Source: Salticus scenicus
Lineage: Eukaryota; Arthropoda; Arachnida; Araneae; Salticidae
Assembly (NCBI GenBank): GCA_963930645.1
Contig: CAWVNO010000515.1
Coordinates: 2,526,838 to 2,590,837, forward strand
DNA length: 64,000 nt
Direction: 5' to 3'
The stretch's first letter is position 1. Every line of letters starts with the position of its first letter. Under the pieces are notes generated by a model. That model did not search any database. It saw only the letters and a program-made list of their open reading frames with translations, and was not told where the DNA came from. Both the position numbers and the translations under genes were made by a program. Below are positions 1 through 12,639 of the stretch, piece by piece.

Positions 1-60
1 TTTTCTCTGTAAATTTCTCAAAATCAAAAAATGTTGCGATATCTTCAAGTTTCATACATC

Positions 61-375
61 ATGAAAGCCAAAAATGACTTAAGAAAAATTTCTGTGCGTG
101 TGTGTGTTGTTGGGGGGGGGCGTTGTCTGTATGTCTGTAACGCCATTTTGGTCTGGGGTATCACGTGAGAACGGCTGGACGGAATTCAATGACACTTGCC
201 AGAAATTTAGGTCTGTACCCAACATAAAATTATATCTATCAACTTTTGCGAAATCCCTTCCCATTCCTACTTGGGATGGAAGGAGGCAAAAGCACGTTTG
301 TAAGCATAACTCGGCTCCAAATCACTTCACGGTGAAGAAATTGCACATGGGAAGATGATTAGAAATGAGCGCGCG

Positions 376-420
<45 letters not shown>

Positions 421-600
421 TTTTGCGATTTTGAAATTTTTTAAGGAGCAGGGGGAGGGGGGGGGCTTCGCAAATTCCGGATTTTCGAGTAGAACTCTAC
501 CAAAATGGTGCAAAAATGCTGAAAATAATCATGCATCTTCTTTAGGATATTTCCAAAAACACATTTTTTGCTTTTTGTGATTTTTGATTTTGGTGGAAGA
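61..600. repeat. Degenerate tandem-repeat tract, left edge of window
   Basis: A TGTG/TGTC-rich stretch (about 92-142) leads into units that recur further right: 'aaatccctt' and 'gcaaaagcacg' near 250-300 resemble the clearer units at 1156-1560. A CA run and A25-type homopolymer lie at 377-413, followed by a G-rich patch. Short reading frames here encode mainly homopolymer and show no domain. The TG tract before repeat units matches the head layout of the array elements further right, but no hairpin head is visible, so the copy is cut by the window edge or decayed. Confidence 0.45.
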
Positions 601-769
601 GCGTTACGAGGGGCAAACTCAAGATTCCCTTTTTAGCGCTAAATTTGTCATGGTAAATTTATGGGAGCTGCGGTCACGAATTTTGGTGCCATGAATTGTT
701 TATGAGTATCCGACTCCCATTATAACGGCATTTTACGAATTTTCCCCCTTTTCCCCCTTGTGCACTCTT

Positions 770-1155
770 AAAAATTTCTGTAAACTTAATGTAAATATTT
801 ATCCAGAGTCTCTGTAAATTTACAGTAACTCTTTGTTAAAAGTGAATAATCGAGATTTTCGATCTTTATTCTGTATTTTTACCTAATTTTATTATTTATT
901 TTTTTAATTAAAATTAAAAATGACTGTTTCTACTTTAGAAAAAGCATTCTTAGTCCAAAATATATTCTCACCAATAATTAATTAAATTAATATTAGTTAT
1001 TAGAGTGAATGTATAAAGTAAAGTTTTTTAACATCTCCGTTTTTATTTTTCTCTATAATTTTACGTAAGACTTAAGATAATACATTACACAGTAATGTAA
1101 TATCTTAATATTAACACAGTATTTACACAGTGTTTCCTGTTGAAATTTTTAACAA
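770..1155 (+). repeat. Dispersed ~350-bp family, copy 1 (MITE-like)
   Basis: This segment aligns by eye along most of its length with 6585-6927 and 62055-62410. Shared landmarks in order are 'ctctgtaaatttaca', 'aataatcgagatt', 'ccaataattaatt', 'acatctccg' and 'acttaagataa'. The ends are loosely inverted (CACTCTTAAAAATTTC against the complement of GAAATTTTTAACAATGTG), which suggests a non-autonomous DNA element of a CACT-terminated group. No coding potential; superfamily not established. Confidence 0.6.
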
Positions 1156-1570
1156 TGTGGGCGGGGGCAATAAACATGTTTCCAAGCGTAGTCTTGCTCC
1201 AGATTATCTCAGAAAGATTAATTTTTATGTGTGGGTTAATTGAACGTACCCAACACGCGCTGTAAAGGGATTTTGTGAAATCCCCCCCCCCCTTTAAAGA
1301 CGGGGGAATACGCTTTCAAGACTAACTCTGCTTTAAATTATCCGAGGACAGCTAGTTTTTGATGTGTCGATTGGTTATACGTACCTACTATTCATACCAG
1401 AAAGGGATTTTACGAAATTTTACGAATCATTTTACCCTCCCCCTCCACCCCACCCCTATAGGAGGGGGGAAACACGTTTCCAAGCTTAAATATGCTCCGA
1501 ATTATCTTAGAAAAGCGATTTTTTATGTGTGGGTCAGTTATACGTAACCAACACGTAATATAAAGCAATT
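1156..1570. repeat. Tandem array, about three ~155-bp units
   Basis: Three successive units share 'aaacatgtttccaagc', 'gctccagattatctcaga', 'tttttatgtgtgggt' and 'acgtacccaaca', then end in 'aaagggattttgtgaaat' and a C- or G-rich run. They start near 1156, 1298 and 1455. A related degenerate unit sits at 250-350, so copy 1 of the dispersed family probably inserted into, or next to, an older array. Confidence 0.6.
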
Positions 1571-3970
1571 TTGCTAAATTCGCCATGTTTTTATTTTTAT
1601 TTATTTTTTATTGTACAGTGTAAAAAAGTTTTTTTTTTTTTTAAATCGCGAATTTTAACCGATTTTGACATAAATTAGAAATTGGCTACAAAGAGTTCAC
1701 ATTCCAGAAAACCGATTCATCAGAATAATCGCTTAATAATTTTAAAGAAAAATATTATTTAATTTAATTCACAATCAACAGTTTGCGAACTAGCGCTCTT
1801 CCAGATGAATATTAAAGATTTATTAGAAAATCAAGCAAACCTGTGTGAAACTTTCGCACTTTATTTCTTTTTTTATTTGCCTTTAAAATTTGAAACTGAT
1901 AAATCTTAAACTAATGCCTCCATCCAATTTTAATTTTAATTCATCAGAAGACAAATTTTTATTAGAGCCAAATTAATATTGCGAAATGGAACGCTAATGA
2001 TGGTTAAACCAAAACCATTCAAAGAAAGGTCTCAAAATAAAGTTCATGTTTGACGACCCGCTTTTCATACTTCGCCAAACAGTACAGCTTTAGTACAGGT
2101 CCTCATGACGACTTTAAAATTTTTGTCGCCATGTTCACTATGCATTTTAGTTAGTTAATTAATTTATTTCGGCATAGTATTTTGTTTAAAAATCCTAGTA
2201 TCTATTTTGATTATTGCGTTTTTTAGTCAATTTATGACAATAACTCATATTCTGTTTGTATTTTTTAAATTTTGCTAGGTTTAAAACGACGCTTGCAAAA
2301 ATTGAACAAATACAACGTTTGAAAATACAACTTTTTTATAAAATGATCGATTGATGAATGGACAGAGTCCTCGTAATAAAATATTTCTCACGTATAAATA
2401 TTATTTTTTATCCTGGCATATATTACGTATTTCTTATTTCACTATCGTATCATTTTAACAAAATTTAATCATAACTGATCCACGTTAGAGAAATATTTGT
2501 TTAGATAATAGTTTTAATAAAATACAAGGCCTTCTTTTTCTTAAAAAAAATAAAAATAAAAATCTATCTATCTATACATCTATCAGGAGACACAACAGTG
2601 TCTCCGTGACGCAGCAAAGCTCAAACGAAGCTTAGCCACGACACTATGTATACATCTAACTTAAGATCAAAAGAACTTGAAGACGCAGACATTTAATATC
2701 TCAGCAAATATGTGACTTATTGTTATGATTTTTTCTAAGTAGTCTTTTACTTCTGTCTGATCCTATCCTGATATTTCTACATGCGGTACATTTGAGATCT
2801 GAAATGATGTGCTATTAAGACGTTAAGGGAACAGGGATAATGATGTAATACATTTTTTCTCAAAAATGGCTCGGGCATTTAAAAAAAAAAAATCATATAT
2901 GATATTAAATTCTTTTGTCTGAGGAGACTGACGTTCCTTGTTTTTACCAAAAAAACTTTTGTTATACATGTATAATTTTAAAAATGGAACTATATTACCT
3001 CGCATCTCTAAAGAAAAGAGTGTAATATGGTTTGCATGTTTGCGGAGGCATATAGACTTCATTTCCATATGAAATATTCACTTTTAAATAGGTGTTTTGG
3101 CTCCATCTATTGGCTATTAATGCAAAAAAAATCCTACACTTACATATTTACAAAAATAAAAAAATATTTTTCTTTCTGTAATATATGTATTAAATCTCAG
3201 AGTTATTTATTTAGGTATTTTGTATTATATTTGTTTATCAAAAATATTCATTGAATTCACATTGTTTTCAAGTTGATACATTGTTAACTTTCAGAATTGG
3301 TTTTATTTTAAAAAGTGACTGCAACAGAAACGTTTCATTACTTTTATAAAAAGGATATAATAATCATATGGAAATATTTTGTAATTTTTTTTAAAACAAA
3401 GATGACTAGGTGATCAAGCACATAAACTATGGATTGGAAAAATCCTAAAAACAGAATAGAAATTCATAAAATATATCAAAAATGAATAAATAAATAAATT
3501 CTTTATCGAAACCCTTAATAACTTATTTAAAAAAGAAGTATTTTTTTTTTTTTTTTTTTTTTAGCATAACACTTTTATTCCGTCAAAATAATATATTTCT
3601 GAAAATTTAGTTTGTTGCAACAACAACATTAATAATAATTTAATAAATAAATAAAATTAAGAAATAGTTTAATATTATTTTAATAAATTAATTTGCTCAT
3701 TATGTTTCTAGTATATATATATATTACAAAATGTTAAACTGTATAAAATTTTGAATTTTTTTTTTTTTTTTTTTTTTTTTTTAAGTTAAATTTATATAAT
3801 ATAGTATGTAAGTGAAATATTATATAGAGATTATAATAATAATAATATATGAACTCCATATTTACCTGTATAAAAGTTTCACTTAAAAAAAAAAAAAAAA
3901 AAAAAAGATTTTTTTATTGTTATTTATTTTTCTGTTTTAAATCAAATCCAATTAAATCTATACCTAAAAC
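1571..3970. other. AT-rich stretch without recognisable gene
   Basis: I see no coding region, RNA gene or transposon terminus. The only sharp structure is a perfect hairpin at 2586-2605, eight-base arms GGAGACAC/GTGTCTCC around a four-base loop. Long T runs lie at 3541-3562 and 3757-3782. Short frames of up to 81 codons lack any domain and are treated as chance. Confidence 0.6.
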
Positions 3971-4398
3971 TTAACCCGATCAGGTTATCGTGGGTCATTG
4001 GAGACCCGAGCCATTTTCCTTTTGTTTCATCCGTCAGATTTCCTACATAGAAGAAATACCTATCCATCGTGTCCGTGATTTTCCCCATAAAAATACCATT
4101 CTGAAATTTTATTATGGAATTTGAACTTTCAGATATCTCAATTTATTCAGAAGTTATGAATTTTTCAGCAAATTCCTGATTTTTATGGAACTAGGCGTAT
4201 TTCGATGATTTTTTTTTTTTTTTTTTTTTTTTTTACAATATTAATTGTTCACCTTTAAAATAGAAGTATTCAAGAGTGTTCAAAAATTTTATCAGATTTT
4301 TTCATTAAACATAATATGTTCTGACATTGCTCGGGTCTTCAGTGACCCATGATAAACTGACATGGTGCCAAAAAAAGCGAAAAATCTGATCGGGTTAA
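3971..4398. mobile_element. piggyBac-type MITE with TTAA duplication
   Basis: Bases 3975-4394 are bounded by TTAA on both sides. The ends are inverted: CCCGATCAG on the left, CTGATCGGG on the right. A second subterminal inverted repeat follows, 'cgtgggtcattggagacccg' against 'cgggtcttcagtgacccatg'. TTAA targets and CCC-starting termini are hallmarks of piggyBac-superfamily elements. There is no transposase, so this is non-autonomous. Confidence 0.8.
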
Positions 4399-6062
4399 TT
4401 CATGATTATTTATATATATATTTTTTTTTTTTCAAATTTAGTAGTAGGGAGGAGGCGTGAATATAACAATAAAAGCTACCTTATTAAAAAAAAAAAAAAA
4501 AAAACTTTCTCAACTTGTATAAATTTATTTCTTAGGTATAATTTTGATATTAAATGAAATTGCTATACATCTGTAACCTTTAAATTAGATATTAATTATT
4601 GTAAATATTGTATACACTACTATATAAACAATATGTCGTAAAATTTTCAGGAAAAGTTTTTCTGTGACTGATATTTGTCAAACTATTAAATGACATAGAG
4701 GTTCAAATATGATTATGTGATTCAAGGATGTTTATTTCTATTACAAAGGATATATATATATATATTTTAACTATCACACGCACACACACGCACGCATATA
4801 TTAATCGGTGTTACGTATTTATGTAAATGTTTACTTTGTGTCATATTATCTAAATTAATTGAAAATGAATGCATATAGATAGTGTGCTGCAAAGAAAACA
4901 TTTGCCAAAATTTTATTTACTGTTTTGGATGGCGGGATGCAAAATATAAAAAAAAATCATTAAAATAAATACATTTTAGTACTTAATATAAGCTTTATGA
5001 AAGTATTATATTTTACAGCGTATTTGAAAATTAAAAGCAATATTTCAATGTTCAAATATACTTTAATATACAAAATAGAATAATTGCAATGGAATTTAAA
5101 AACAAATCATTTAATGTAACACCATGCATTACTGGAATTTCTATATCGTTTCTTTTAAAACACAAAATTTTGAAATTGTAAGAGACGTGAATGAAAAAGT
5201 ATCAGTGAATAAATATTATATATATTTTTTTATGTTGAAAATAACGTTTACACTGTAAATATAAACAGAAGAAAAAAGCAAATTCAAATAAGAAAATCTA
5301 TGTATATTTCAATTAATGGCAAAGCGTCACTCAAAATTTAATATCGTTATTTTTAAGACCTGTATTTCACATTGTTATAGCCATAAAGTATAGTGCTGTG
5401 TCACAAACTTTTAACCAGTTAAGGGTTTTTGTATTGGTCTATACACACACATATATATATATATATATAAAGCTAGCTTTATCCTTGTTATGTTATTAGA
5501 CATTTTTAACGTTGATTGTCACTTCACTTTTTCTTATCTGTTTAACACCAAGTGTCTCCATTTTATATAGTTCTAATTATACTTTTTCAACTTTGAATAT
5601 ATGTATAATTCTTCTTCTGACAAAATAAAGTGTCCTGAATTGGAAAATCTACAACATTTTCTCTTTGCCTACTTTTCCAACCACGTGCTACCAGATAAAA
5701 GGAATAGGGTCAGTATAATAAGTTTGATTGGATAAGTTAAAATAAATAAATAAAAGAGTATTCGTTTGTTGATATCAATCGTACAGTAAAAATTAAATTA
5801 CATGCTATGTATAGAATCAGATCGTACAATTCATTCACCCGCGCAATGTTCGAAAAACTTTGATTAGTAATGATTTGAATAAGAAACAAGAAATTTGTTA
5901 GAAAAGATTAACCTTGAGAGTTAGCAAAATGTATTTTTCTTTTATATTTATATAAATAATATAATGAATTCATTAAGTTAAATATAAATCTCATACATTT
6001 GTTTAATCATCGAAATAAGTGTTCGTGTTATTAATAATTAACTGGCAGCTTCAGTTATTTAT
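4399..6062. other. AT-rich stretch without recognisable gene
   Basis: Only simple repeats are visible: short TA runs near 4750 and 5450-5469, a CA-rich patch near 4776-4796 and A/T homopolymers. No open frame over 60 codons with protein-like composition and no paired termini were found. Confidence 0.55.
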
Positions 6063-6074
6063 ATTACCAATATA

Positions 6075-6116
<42 letters not shown>

Positions 6117-6136
6117 TAGATAGATAGATAGATATG
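6063..6136. repeat. (TA)n and (GATA)n microsatellite
   Basis: A TA dinucleotide run of about 30 bases (to about 6113) passes directly into GATA tetranucleotides ending near 6136. The tract after it, to 6584, is AT-rich with a short GGAT run near 6396-6411 and no gene. Confidence 0.9.
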
Positions 6137-6584
6137 CAATAAAGGAACGGTAGACATTATAAAGTTCTTTTTTTTATATTACTGTCTTAAAATTAGAAAA
6201 TATGCAGCCTCTCTAATCTTAGACTAAATCTTATAAAAAATATTGCAGAGATGCCTTACACATATTCGAATAAAAATGACCATAGGACGATACCCCAAAC
6301 CAAACCTAACTTTATGATTACTATCAGTTATGATACATACATAATGCGATACATAATATGATACATGTGCAAACTCAGAGTTCTTCGAATCTAGGATGGA
6401 TGGATGGATGTTTGGGTTTATCTTTGCCCTAGTACTGCGCAATTTTCTAATCTAGGATTTCTTTTTTATTCTAGAGAAGTTCCAAAAATGTGCTAGTGAG
6501 ATGATAAATTTCTTAAAATATTTTATATAAATATTAATAAAGTGAAATAGAAAATTGTTAAATAAAATTTCTGTCCCCATTACT

Positions 6585-6927
6585 GTAAAAAAAATTCTAT
6601 GAATGTACTGAAATATTTTCCCTGAGTCTCTGTAAATGTACAATAGTTTTCAGTTAAAAATAAATAATCGAGATTCTCAATATTTACATTCCGTATTTTT
6701 AATTTTTTAATTTTCTTATTAAAAATTAAAAATGAACATGTCTATTCCAGAAAAGTATTCTAAATCCCTAATATACTCCCGCCAATAATTAATTTGTATA
6801 ATATTAGACAATAAAAGTCACAGATAACATAGATATTTTAACGTCCCGTTTATTTTTCTCTGCAATTTTACATAACACTTAAGATAAATGATTTCTGATA
6901 GTTTTTCTGTTAAAATTTATAATAGTG
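6585..6927 (+). repeat. Dispersed ~350-bp family, copy 2
   Basis: Same landmark order and orientation as 770-1155 and 62055-62410: 'gagtctctgtaaatgtac', 'aataatcgagattctcaa', 'ccaataattaatt', 'taacgtcccgttt', 'cacttaagataaatga'. It ends at 'tctgttaaaatttataat'. No coding content. Confidence 0.6.
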
Positions 6928-7100
6928 CATTATTTCAAATAAATAACTAAAAATAAATAACTAAATAATAACAATAATAATAGTAATTTATGTATATCTA
7001 ACCTATTTTATTCACTCAGACAATATTCATTATAGCAAAAGTAACCGAATGCCGGTCATTTATGAGTTAACAGGTTAAATAACGCTGTTTTCTCCGTAAT

Positions 7101-7220
7101 ATGCATTATGCTGGTGATACACTTGACGATCGACTTCATCAATCATTTAAAAAAGCGGAACATTTTCCTGAAGATGCGCTTGAGAAGCAGCGTGAAGAAA
7201 GAAACCTTTTCTTTCGCTGA
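7101..7220 (+). other. Possible coding fragment, unrecognised
   Basis: From ATG at 7101 to TGA at 7218-7220 there are 39 codons with a charged, protein-like composition, including LDDRLHQSFKKAEHFPEDAL and EKQREERNLFFR. This differs from the poly-K/poly-F frames elsewhere. A second frame, 7108-7395 (95 codons), overlaps it on the same strand. I recognise no family and see no convincing splice context. It may be the relic of an exon or transposon protein, or chance. Confidence 0.15.
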
Positions 7221-7392
7221 ACAATTATCTAGATCAGAAAACGGTCTAATGATTGAATTCATTGCAGTGAGAGTATCAAGATTAAAATCTAAGAGAAAGG
7301 AAGGCAGTGTTACTATCGCTCAGAAAACAATATATGCAATAAGTGGCGTGCATTTAATAAACAATTCATTCGACGGATTAAGAAGAGGAAAT

Positions 7393-8392
7393 TAAGTTTT
7401 CTTTGTTTTATATTAGTTGAGGGTGTAATCTTTAAATTCTGAGGATTCTTGGGTACGAATCGAGCCCTTGATTTCGAGGAGCGACATTTTTGTCTTCATA
7501 GAAGATGTCTTTTTAACGAATAAGAAATTTTTATGTTGTGTTATGAGTTTATGTTTTAACTTCCTCCTACATTCATAGGAAAAAAAAATGTTATATTCGT
7601 AAAAAAATCCGACTTCCAATCTTCGAGCGATTTACGTGACAAGAGATGTCCTGAGCACGATTTGAATATTTTCAGAAAATATCCATCTGTCTGAAATCAA
7701 AATTTTATAACAGATAAATTTACATTTAATTGCATCTTCACATAAATTTTCGCATATTAACTTTTGATACAAATCTCCCAACAGGTGCTAGACTTCGATT
7801 TCTTCCTTTCACGAGAAAGCAACCTCTATCGCACGTAAATATACCAATCTTGATATGTGATATGGATATTATCAAAAAGAATGTTAACTAAAATTGAGTA
7901 TATATCTGTACGCAGTTGGTGCTTTTAGGCTGCCCATTTCCAAAGTACGAGAGAAAGCTATATCTCAACTTCTACTATGTATAAACTTACAAAACTTAAT
8001 ATGTGTAATGACTATTAAAAAAAAAAAAAAAGAATGCTGAGTAAATTTGAGTATTTATCGATCGACAGGTGGTTCTGCTAATATTCTCTTTCTGCGATTT
8101 TCCATATAGTTACATCTCAACAATTGTTGTTTAAAAATGTAAAAAAAAAAAAAATAGAATATAGAAAACTTTTGTACGTTTAATGATCATTATATAAAAT
8201 ATTTAATGTGAGAAGCTAGGATTGAATATTTGTTCATATTAAATGGTAGTTAACGGCCATTATATTGAATGATATGAAAGAATGTTTTATGATGTCCACA
8301 ATGTACTAATTAAAAAAGAAAGGGATTTTCAAGATATTTTTTTTTCCTTTTGGTTCAGGGGCAAGGATCATGACTGTCTTGTTTACCTGTTT

Positions 8393-8427
<35 letters not shown>

Positions 8428-9060
8428 TATTTTTATGTTGTCATAAATTTATTCGGCAATGCAAATAAATTTTAGATTACTTCCCGTTGGTGAGATCTCG
8501 CTTGGCATGCAGTTACCTTCTTTGTCAAATTTAATTAGGTACAAGCTACAAATCCTGACAACTAACGTTTAAAGGGCTACCAAACGAAAAGGATGAAATG
8601 AGTTTTCTTTGTTTTACATTGTTCGATGATATAAACTTTTAATTCCGAGAAATCTAGGGCATAGCAAATCGAGCCCTCAATTTTGAGAAGCGACGTGTTT
8701 GTTTTCATGGAAGATAATGTCTTTTAACGAAGGAATTTTTATGTTGTGATATCCATTTATTTATTTATTTTTTAAAGGCGTTTTTAACCCTCTCCCCTTT
8801 TTGTTTATCCGGTAGTCCAGTGTAATTATTATTATTATTATTATTATCATTATTATTATTATTATTTTGTTTTGTTTTGTTCTTCCCTGTAATTATTTTT
8901 TTTAATAATTCTTAGATGGTAATAAATTTATTTGGCTATGCAAATAGATTTTCGGGTTCTTCTCATTTTGCAATTGTCTGGCTTGCCAAATCTAATTAGA
9001 CACACCATAAATCCTGACATCTGGCATCTAAAGAATTACTATCTTCTCATCTATCAGACA
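7393..9060 (+). repeat. Interleaved direct duplications (blocks B', A, B, A')
   Basis: Block B' (7393-7560) and block B (8597-8760) share 'agttttctttgtttta', 'aaatcgagccct', 'cgac' and 'tttttatgttgtg'. Block A (about 8430-8590) and A' (about 8905-9050) share 'ataaatttattcggcaatgc', 'tctaattagacaca' and 'aaatcctgacat'. The order B'...A-B-A' implies a tandem unit of about 450-500 bp, partly lost. Between them (7630-8110) lie two or three weaker ~190-bp repeats around 'gagtatttatc'. No coding region. Confidence 0.5.
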
Positions 9061-9195
9061 TTTGCGGATTATTAAAATACTAATAATAGAATTACTAGCG
9101 GATGATTCAGATCAGGACCCTCAACTTTCCTGTGCATTTATTGATCATTACTGAGTACAGCATTTTTATTTATTCCATATTATTTAAAAGAATTA

Positions 9196-9197
9196 TT

Positions 9198-9235
<38 letters not shown>

Positions 9236-9390
9236 TATATATATATATATAAACGCCATACATTAACAGATACGTTTATGAGGGGGGCTACCGTTCCCTC
9301 CAATCCCCACTGTATCTAGCTATCCATATTTATCAATATTTCTTTCTCTCTCTCTCCCCCCCCCATTTCTCTCTCTCTCTCTCTCTCTAT
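9196..9390. repeat. Compound microsatellites (CA)n, (TA)n, (CT)n
   Basis: A CA run (about 9202-9228) passes into a TA run (about 9236-9251). A CT/C-rich run occupies about 9336-9387. Confidence 0.9.
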
Positions 9391-9503
9391 GCCTTTGTGT
9401 GTGTATATTTCATTCTAACTTATAATCTTGTGTTAATTTCTTGTAACTCATAAATACTTGTACCAAATTTGATGCCAAATGATTGTATAACCTACTGCAA
9501 TTC

Positions 9504-10236
9504 TATGTGCAGGGCTGCCACTTGGTCACTTTTTTAACTATATGTCAATTGTTTTACAACAGGTCCCTTTTTGGTTACTTTTTTCACTCTAGGTCACTAA
9601 ATGTCACTTTTTTCAGCAAAATTAAAGTATGAGAATTTATTTTTTTTAGTTTTCTTAGCAGTTTTATTGGTGTGTTACTGCTCATAAAATATATTTGTCA
9701 TTGTCACATTGTAGTGGTGATAGTGAGAGGGGATTCTCTCTTCCAGGAAAGAATTGTTACTAATGATAAGGCATCCATTTCATTGTGGATGCTAAATGCT
9801 CGCTGAAATATTATAGATGCCTTAAACAAATTATGAGGATAAACCTAAGTTATTTCCTATCACAATCAGCTTTAATCATTAACCAGATCTGTCAATACAT
9901 CTTGGAAAATGTATTTGAAAAAGAAAAGATTAGAGGAAGAATCACCCTTTTTTTTTTTTTTTTTTGGGGGGGGGGGGGGGGGAGGACAAGGAAGAAAAGA
10001 AATTAAAATTGGAAAAGGCTAAAAGAATTAGAAAAAAAGAAGTGACAATTGCCAAGATGGAAAAAAGAGTTGAACATATAAGAGGACTCTCTACTTATCG
10101 TCCTTGAAAGCCAAAGTCAACGTTATTGTATGGAGAATTTTGTCCCATTATAACTCATTAACTTATACGTATTAAATTCCGTTTTCACATTAAGAAAAAT
10201 AGCAACTGTTAAAAAGGTTATCACTTTCAAAAAATG

Positions 10237-10272
<36 letters not shown>

Positions 10273-11314
10273 TAATATTTTATTTTGAAGTTGTAAAATG
10301 CAAATTTTCACAATGTGAAATTTTGCATTTTTGAGCTTAAAAATGAAATCTTAAAAATTAAGAGAATAGATATTTAGAAAGCAATAACTTGTTTAACAGT
10401 TGTGAATTTTCTGAATATGAAAATGAATTTAAATATATGTATTAGTTAATGAGTTATAATAGGGCAAAATTCTCCATAGAATAACACTGGCTTCGGCTTT
10501 CAGAGACAATAAGTAAAGAGTCCTCTTAAAAGAAGATGAAGATAATAAACAGAAAATAAATCAGAATTTATTTGATCTCAGACGAAATTAAAAAAAAGCT
10601 TTAGGAAAAAAAAAAAAAAAAATAAAAACAATTTAGAAGAGACAAAAATTGCTTGGGCTATCCTGGAATGGGTAGTAAAAGTTGTAAATGAAGAAGAGAA
10701 GTTTCTTCACAAACAAGTTAAACTCATGTAAACTAATTTAAAGAAAAAGTCGAGCTTAATCACGACATTCTTCAAAAAGAAAGACAAAATTAATCGAATA
10801 CTGTAAATCTTATTTTTATAGCATTATTTATAGGCAATACTTATTTCTAATCAAAATACAAATAATCAATACAAGTGTATGAAGTTTGGAGAAGCCTCAA
10901 GCACCTATTAAATAATAACAGTTTTCAAAATGTAATTTGCATATTTTGTTTAAACATTAATAAATAAAATTTTTCCCTGAAATGAGGAGGTTATCTCAGA
11001 GAAAAAAAAAAAATTGTAAACTACAGTGTTAAGAAAAATTTTATTGTTCTTGTTTGTTTTCCTAACTCCTAATTTATTGATATTATATTAATTCAGCTGG
11101 AATTAAAACTTAAAACAAATTGATCACAGTCTGAGTATAAACATTCAATTTTTTTTTTTGAGTCATTTCGAAATTTTCTTAGCTTTGGTAATTTTAGGTC
11201 ACTATTTGGTCACTTTCTTAAAAATTTTGGTTACTGTTTGGTCACTTTTATGGAAATTTTAGTCACTTTTTCAACTATTTTCACATCTTTGATTTGGTGA
11301 CAGCCCTGTATGTG
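9504..11314. mobile_element. hAT-like DNA transposon with 6-bp target duplication
   Basis: The element proper is 9510-11308. Its ends are CAGGGCTGCCAC and GTGACAGCCCTG, a 12-bp inverted repeat with one mismatch, and TATGTG flanks it on both sides. CAGGG termini are typical of hAT elements. Six bases is shorter than the usual eight; I recall hAT subgroups with 5- and 6-bp duplications. Subterminal copies of 'ggtcactttt' occur at both ends. A lysine/glutamate-rich frame near 9985-10077, cut by the nested MITE, may be a coding remnant; no DDE motif is readable. Confidence 0.7.
10079..10528. mobile_element. Foldback MITE nested in the hAT-like element
   Basis: Bases 10081-10526, flanked by TA. 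The arms (about 10081-10215 and 10390-10526) are complementary over roughly 130 bases, starting AGAGGACTC and ending GAGTCCTCT. Shared internal blocks include 'tatggagaattttg' and 'attataactcattaact'. The loop holds a long T run. There is no protein. It would fold into a long hairpin if transcribed. Confidence 0.75.
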
Positions 11315-11383
11315 CAGCTCTGTAAACTAATTAACTTACTAATTCTATGTCTACCATTTTGAATAGAAAACATGCACTTAAAC

Positions 11384-12172
11384 ATTTTAACCATAGACTT
11401 ATTATAAGAATGGACGGAACAATGGCAACCTTTTTTAGTGGCAAAGATAACTCATAAAAAGGTCATGTGAATGTTGATCTACAGGAGGCCAAACTGGCCA
11501 ATATTGAAATTTACTCGCCATGCTCTAAAGTCTGTTTTTTATTAAACAGACGATATTTTCCCTTTTCCTTTGAAAGTTATTTTTAAAATTTTTATTTCAC
11601 TTTAAAAGTTAGATTGTTTTGAATTAAAAAAGAATTTTATAGCAAGAAATAGTAATTAGATGTACTTTAAAAACCCTAGAAGTTATGTAAAATAAGGATT
11701 TTATTTCACAGATAAAATTCTTTCTAATATTTTATTATTTTTTTTCTTTTTAAGTAATTATTTCTATAAAATGCTTAGAATCGCTACATATATAATCTCT
11801 AAATTGAATTAGTTTAACTATATTGTATCTTATATTATTTCAAAAATGTCCATAATTATTTATGAGAGTTAAAACGAGTATAGACAAACCGAAGTTATAA
11901 AAACTATTGAACTTTGTTAGATGTTAGTAACAAGGTAAAAATAAATTTCAGCAGCTGTAATATTTTACACTAGTTTTGCTTGTTGTATCTTTTAATAATA
12001 ATAATAATATATATATATTTATATTCAAAACAAAAAATTGCCAATAACGCGTTAAATGCCAAAAAAGGTAACCTTTTTCAACATTCACATGGTTTGATCC
12101 TTGCACCTTTTCTTATATTCCCTTAATAATGGAATGCTCCGTCCACTCTTATAATTGGTCTATGATTTTAAC
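11384..12172. mobile_element. P-like MITE with 8-bp duplication ATTTTAAC
   Basis: Bases 11392-12164 are flanked by exact direct repeats ATTTTAAC. The termini are inverted over about 30 bases: CATAGACTTATTATAAG then 'aatggacggaaca' on the left, and the complement of 'tgctccgtccactcttataa' then 'ttggtctatg' on the right. An 8-bp duplication plus a ~31-bp terminal repeat starting CAT is the P-element pattern; Merlin and hAT also make 8-bp duplications. The interior is AT-rich and non-coding. A second inverted block, 'catgtgaatgttga', lies inside each end. Confidence 0.6.
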
Positions 12173-12291
12173 AAAATATGCTATTTTCATTACGCTGAAT
12201 AAAGTGTAACCATGTTAAAATTCTGTTAAAAGAAATTCCGTCTTGTGCAAAATTCTCTTGTGTGTCACTGAACACGAGCCACAAGCATTAT

Positions 12292-12327
<36 letters not shown>

Positions 12328-12639
12328 ATACATCTAATTTCTTGTAACCCATTAATTTTTGTATTAAATTTAACTTCATTTGGGTGACAGTTTAACGTTA
12401 TCGGAAATCTTTTATGTGGTCCTTTAGATAATTATTAAGTCTATGCACACTTTTTTCAACAGAAAACATGCTTCAAAGCATCATAATAATGGCTGTTGTT
12501 TTAATTATGTTGATGGAAATGTAATCACGTTAACATGCTTATAAATGAAATTCTGTCCCTATGCCGTGATGATAAGAAACACTTTCGTACATATTTGTAC
12601 ACGAATCAATAACAATTTGAACGCCAAAAACTATATAGC

